From Chryseobacterium sp. GVT01B (lineage in GTDB: Bacteria; Bacteroidota; Bacteroidia; Flavobacteriales; Weeksellaceae), in assembly GCF_019970045.1 (NCBI RefSeq), contig NZ_JAHXYI010000004.1, forward strand, positions 434,001-498,000: a DNA stretch of 64,000 bases. Direction: 5' to 3'. Within the stretch, counting starts at the first letter, position 1. The number at the start of each line of letters is the position of its first letter. A program made the position numbers and the translations under genes. Below are positions 60,961 to 64,000 of this stretch, piece after piece. Below the pieces are notes generated by a model. It searched no databases and was not told where the DNA came from. It saw only the letters and a program-made list of their open reading frames with translations.

Positions 60961-62138
60961 AAAGAAAAATAATATCTTTTTTAGGGAGCAATATATTATC
61001 TCAATTAATATTACTGATTGCAGTTCCATTAACCGGAAGAATTTATTCTGATTACGAAATTGGAGTTCTGTCCTTTATTTTATCAATTTCTGCTCCATTA
61101 GCATATTTTTATACTTTGTCTTACAACAAAGCAATTATGCTACCAGCAAAGAGCGAGGAATATAGTATGCTGTATGCTGTTTCCATTTTTTTAAGTATAA
61201 CCATCTCATTAATTTCCTTTTTCGTTATACTTATTTCAATGCTATTTTTTGATATAGATTACTATTTTTTAATTGTACCATTGGTTGCATTTAGCCAATC
61301 TTTATATAGTGCATCAAAAGATATTCTTATAAAAAAAGGGTTGTTGAATGTTGTAAGTAAATCAATGATATTAAACTCTGTGTTTGCAGTTATCATTATA
61401 CTTTCTGGTTATTATATAAAACTATCATACTGGGTTTTGATATTATCTTATGTGATACCGAATTTTTTAGCAACTATATTTATCTTGTTTTATCTCAAAA
61501 TACAAAGAAGAAATTTTGTTTACAGAGAGTTTTATAACATTATAATAAAATATAAATCCTTTCCATTGCATCAGATGCCAGCTTATTTTATTAATACTTT
61601 TAATGCAGAGCTGCCTAGTTTTTTTATAAAGCATTATTTTGGAGAAGCTATTTTGGGGAATTATTTCATGGCTTCTAAAATTGTAAATAAACCATTAAGT
61701 TTAATATCTGAAAGTTTAAATGGGTTAATCTACAAGGATTTATCAGAAACCAATAAAGCTAAACTTAATAAGAAAATGAATACTTATGTTGGATTATTAT
61801 TTTTGGTTTCCCTGTTATTTGCTATAGTATATTTAATTTTTGGTGAATATTTTTTCTCTTTAATTTTTGACATCAATAAATGGAGGAAAGCTTTTGATAT
61901 GAGTAAAATAATAATTTTCACCACTATTATTTCTGCATCTTTTTCTCATTACTCAAGCGGTGTATTGGTTAAGCGGAAAAATAAAATTTTTCTCGTTTGG
62001 GAGGTAATTACTACTTTAGTTTTGCTTGTTTCATTTTTTTTAGGAAAGAGTTCCACAATAGATTTATTTATTTGGATTTATGTAGGAGTAATTCTATTTA
62101 GATATTTATTACTTTCTTTACTATTTAATAAGTCTTGA
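60957..62138 (+). CDS. oligosaccharide flippase (Wzx-type)
   Basis: A 393-residue integral membrane protein with some 11 to 12 hydrophobic helices and the MATE/polysaccharide-transporter N-terminus (LGSNILSQLILLIAVPLTGRIY). It would flip undecaprenyl-linked repeat units across the inner membrane. Its ATG overlaps the PHP stop by 4 nt. The start of the translocation core is typical of flippases in Bacteroidota capsule operons. Confidence 0.88.
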   Translation: MKRKIISFLGSNILSQLILLIAVPLTGRIYSDYEIGVLSFILSISAPLAYFYTLSYNKAIMLPAKSEEYSMLYAVSIFLSITISLISFFVILISMLFFDIDYYFLIVPLVAFSQSLYSASKDILIKKGLLNVVSKSMILNSVFAVIIILSGYYIKLSYWVLILSYVIPNFLATIFILFYLKIQRRNFVYREFYNIIIKYKSFPLHQMPAYFINTFNAELPSFFIKHYFGEAILGNYFMASKIVNKPLSLISESLNGLIYKDLSETNKAKLNKKMNTYVGLLFLVSLLFAIVYLIFGEYFFSLIFDINKWRKAFDMSKIIIFTTIISASFSHYSSGVLVKRKNKIFLVWEVITTLVLLVSFFLGKSSTIDLFIWIYVGVILFRYLLLSLLFNKS

Positions 62139-62150
62139 TTTTTTGTTGCT

Positions 62151-63410
62151 ATGAAGTATTTTACACTACTAATATTTTTTATTATATATAAATTATCTTT
62201 AGATTATCTCTATGTTAATTCAATATCTGTGCATTACGGATATCTTGGTTATGAAAGAGAATTTAGTCATACAATTAATAATCTTTCTTACGTTGCTATA
62301 TTATTTTATACTTATTTTTTTAAAAAGATTTTAGAGAAAGATACTCCTGCAAGTTTAATTCTTATGGTGATATATCTCTTATACTTTTTACCGAATTTAA
62401 CTTTTTGCGTATATACCAATAATTTGGAGTTCTTCTTATATAGTGTTATATATTGTGCTATGCTCTTTTTGTTTTATATAAGATATGGAAAGGTAGCATA
62501 TTATAAAATTTTTGACAATTCTCAATCGATGATTTTATTTAAAATTTTGCTATATACGGTGGTGCTGATGATGATCGTTTTCTCCGTTATATATAATGGT
62601 TTTAGTATTAAATTTGATTTTGAAGAAGTATATGAAATACGAGCGAAAGTCAGTGAATTAAATATGCCGTCGTTTATCAATTATCTCCGCCCAATAGCAA
62701 GTATGTTCATTACCATTTCTTTTATGTATTATCTGATACAAAAAAATGTTTTTTTGAGCTGTGTATTTTTCTTCTTTGGCTTAATGATGTATTCTTTTGG
62801 TGCACATAAAACGGATTTTGTATTATTGATATTGACCATACTTATTTATTTTTTTTATAAGAAAGAATATAATAAGTATCTTCTGCATGCATTTATTGGC
62901 TTCAACCTTATTTTGATATTTTTTGTCGAATTTGGAAGTGAGAGTGTTCAGATCAGTATTGCCGGCCTTTATTCAAGAACCTATTTTACACCTACACTAT
63001 TAGCCTATTTTCATTATGATTACTTTTCAACTCATGAATTACTTTATCTCAGAGAGCATTTCGGACATTGGTTTGAAAGCACTGTAAATCATAAGAATAA
63101 TTCTCCTTATATAATAGCAGCAACCTATTTTAATGACCCGGATATGTCTTCCAATACAGGTTTGATTGGAAGTGATTATGCACAATTTGGATGGATTTCC
63201 CTATTGGTATTTCCATTTTTGAGAGCTTTTTTCTTTAGAGTATTTGATATGTCAAGCTTTAAATTAGATGCAAGAATATATTTGATTTCTAGTTTTTCTT
63301 TCGGAGCCCTATTTATCAATGGAGCTTTTTTTACAGCACTTATTTCAGGTGGGTTTTTAGCCGTTTGCTTTTTACTTTATTTAATGCCTAGATATAAAAA
63401 AAATGAATAA
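62151..63410 (+). CDS. O-antigen/capsule polymerase (Wzy-type)
   Basis: A 419-residue, very hydrophobic protein with some 10 to 12 membrane helices and a large periplasmic loop near the C-terminal third (about residues 270-350), the common layout of Wzy polymerases. Wzy sequences are poorly conserved, so the assignment rests on topology and position directly after the flippase. It overlaps the glycosyltransferase gene by 8 nt. Confidence 0.75.
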   Translation: MKYFTLLIFFIIYKLSLDYLYVNSISVHYGYLGYEREFSHTINNLSYVAILFYTYFFKKILEKDTPASLILMVIYLLYFLPNLTFCVYTNNLEFFLYSVIYCAMLFLFYIRYGKVAYYKIFDNSQSMILFKILLYTVVLMMIVFSVIYNGFSIKFDFEEVYEIRAKVSELNMPSFINYLRPIASMFITISFMYYLIQKNVFLSCVFFFFGLMMYSFGAHKTDFVLLILTILIYFFYKKEYNKYLLHAFIGFNLILIFFVEFGSESVQISIAGLYSRTYFTPTLLAYFHYDYFSTHELLYLREHFGHWFESTVNHKNNSPYIIAATYFNDPDMSSNTGLIGSDYAQFGWISLLVFPFLRAFFFRVFDMSSFKLDARIYLISSFSFGALFINGAFFTALISGGFLAVCFLLYLMPRYKKNE

Positions 63411-64000
63411 AAAAATACTTCATCTTTCACCTACAGATATCCGATATGACAGTAGGATATTAAAAGAGCTGAAGGCTGTCCAGAAAATTGAAAATACAAC
63501 CTTGGTTGCTTATGGTATTGATGATTCTGAGGGACATAAATATGAAACAGAACATATGCCTTTTATTAAGGTGTTCAATATCGCTACAAAAAACCTGAAA
63601 TTTTTACCAAGGCCTGTCAGATATTTTCTTAATCTTATAGAGGCATTTATTAGAATGGTTTTTCCTGGGATCAAATATAAACCGGATGTCATTCATTGTC
63701 ATGATACCCTGTATTTGCCCATAGCTAAAATGATCAAATTATTTTGTGGATCAAAACTGATCTATGATGCCCATGAACTTGAATCAGATAAGGCAGGGCA
63801 ATCAAAAATACTTTCAAAGTATACTCTTTTCATTGAAAAAATGTTGTGGAAAGATATTGATATCCTGATTAGTGTGAGCCCCTCAATTATTGATTGGTAT
63901 GATAAGCATCTTGGGAAAAAGGAAAGTGTATTAATATTAAATTCTCCTTTGCTTGATCCTTCTCAGAAAGAAAATGTTAAAAATAATTATCTCAGAGAAA
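63403..64000 (+). CDS. GT4-type glycosyltransferase, 3' end cut off
   Basis: The frame opens with the ATG at 63403 and stays open to the window end (199 codons seen). The start MNKKILHLSPTDIRYDSR and the blocks KPDVIHCHDTL and YDAHELESD match the N-terminal Rossmann half of GT4 glycosyltransferases, which add a sugar from a nucleotide donor. The C-terminal donor-binding half with E-x7-E lies outside the window. It overlaps the polymerase gene by 8 nt, so it belongs to the capsule operon, which continues past the right edge. Confidence 0.85.
   Translation, partial: MNKKILHLSPTDIRYDSRILKELKAVQKIENTTLVAYGIDDSEGHKYETEHMPFIKVFNIATKNLKFLPRPVRYFLNLIEAFIRMVFPGIKYKPDVIHCHDTLYLPIAKMIKLFCGSKLIYDAHELESDKAGQSKILSKYTLFIEKMLWKDIDILISVSPSIIDWYDKHLGKKESVLILNSPLLDPSQKENVKNNYLRE

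Overview
The window looks like chromosomal DNA of a low-GC Bacteroidota, most probably a Chryseobacterium-like flavobacterium (family Weeksellaceae). The signs are -7 promoter elements of the form TAnnTTTG with few Shine-Dalgarno sequences, a Por/type IX secretion tail on an LRR protein, a polyP kinase 2 like that of Cytophaga, a sigma-54 gene ending in ARRTIAKYRE, and many AraC-type regulators. The genus is an inference from protein resemblance. I saw no tRNA, CRISPR array, prophage or insertion sequence.

Region 1 (1-7876) is regulatory and surface-related: a truncated secreted protein, an SDR oxidoreductase with AraC-type regulators on each side, an HTH regulator with a palindrome on its promoter, two small secreted proteins, and a membrane TPR-AraC regulator. 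Region 2 (7877-17640) is housekeeping: an apparently transcribed but gene-poor gap, asnS, rpoN, a beta-propeller-like protein, an acyl-CoA synthetase, an ECF sigma factor with a coupled membrane protein, and the RNase P RNA. Region 3 (17809-30472) holds a small uncharacterised cassette (two paralogous membrane proteins with Cys-Gly tails plus a GRDP-like protein), ppk2 behind a perfect octamer array, a DUF1573 protein, valS, a DUF4241 protein, ribokinase, an alpha/beta hydrolase, an HD protein, an outer-membrane protein and several hypotheticals. Region 4 (30571-36115) has a T9SS cargo protein and a compact ribonucleotide reductase with a 96-residue protein between its subunits. Region 5 (36540-41706) is a MacB-type ABC exporter interrupted by a four-helix-bundle (S23) gene. 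Region 6 (41828-46967) has a zinc-ribbon protein, a GT39-like membrane protein, a thioredoxin-reductase-like flavoprotein behind a heptamer array, glyA and recX.

Region 7 (47326 to the right edge) is one long plus-strand capsule/O-antigen operon. It encodes a CapD/WbpM-type dehydratase, a Wza-like exporter, a Wzc-like tyrosine kinase, the four steps WbpA, WbpE, WbpD and WbpB of a diacetamido-uronic acid pathway, a deacetylase/ATP-grasp/PHP trio, the flippase Wzx, the polymerase Wzy and the start of a GT4 glycosyltransferase. An L-2-hydroxyglutarate oxidase gene sits among the wbp genes, where it could clear the 2-hydroxyglutarate expected from WbpB cofactor recycling.

The most interesting signals are that LhgO placement, a recurring habit of short tandem arrays (periods 7, 8, 7 and 16) directly upstream of start codons, the Cys-Gly-tail cassette, and AraC-style tandem operators spaced 21 bp apart.
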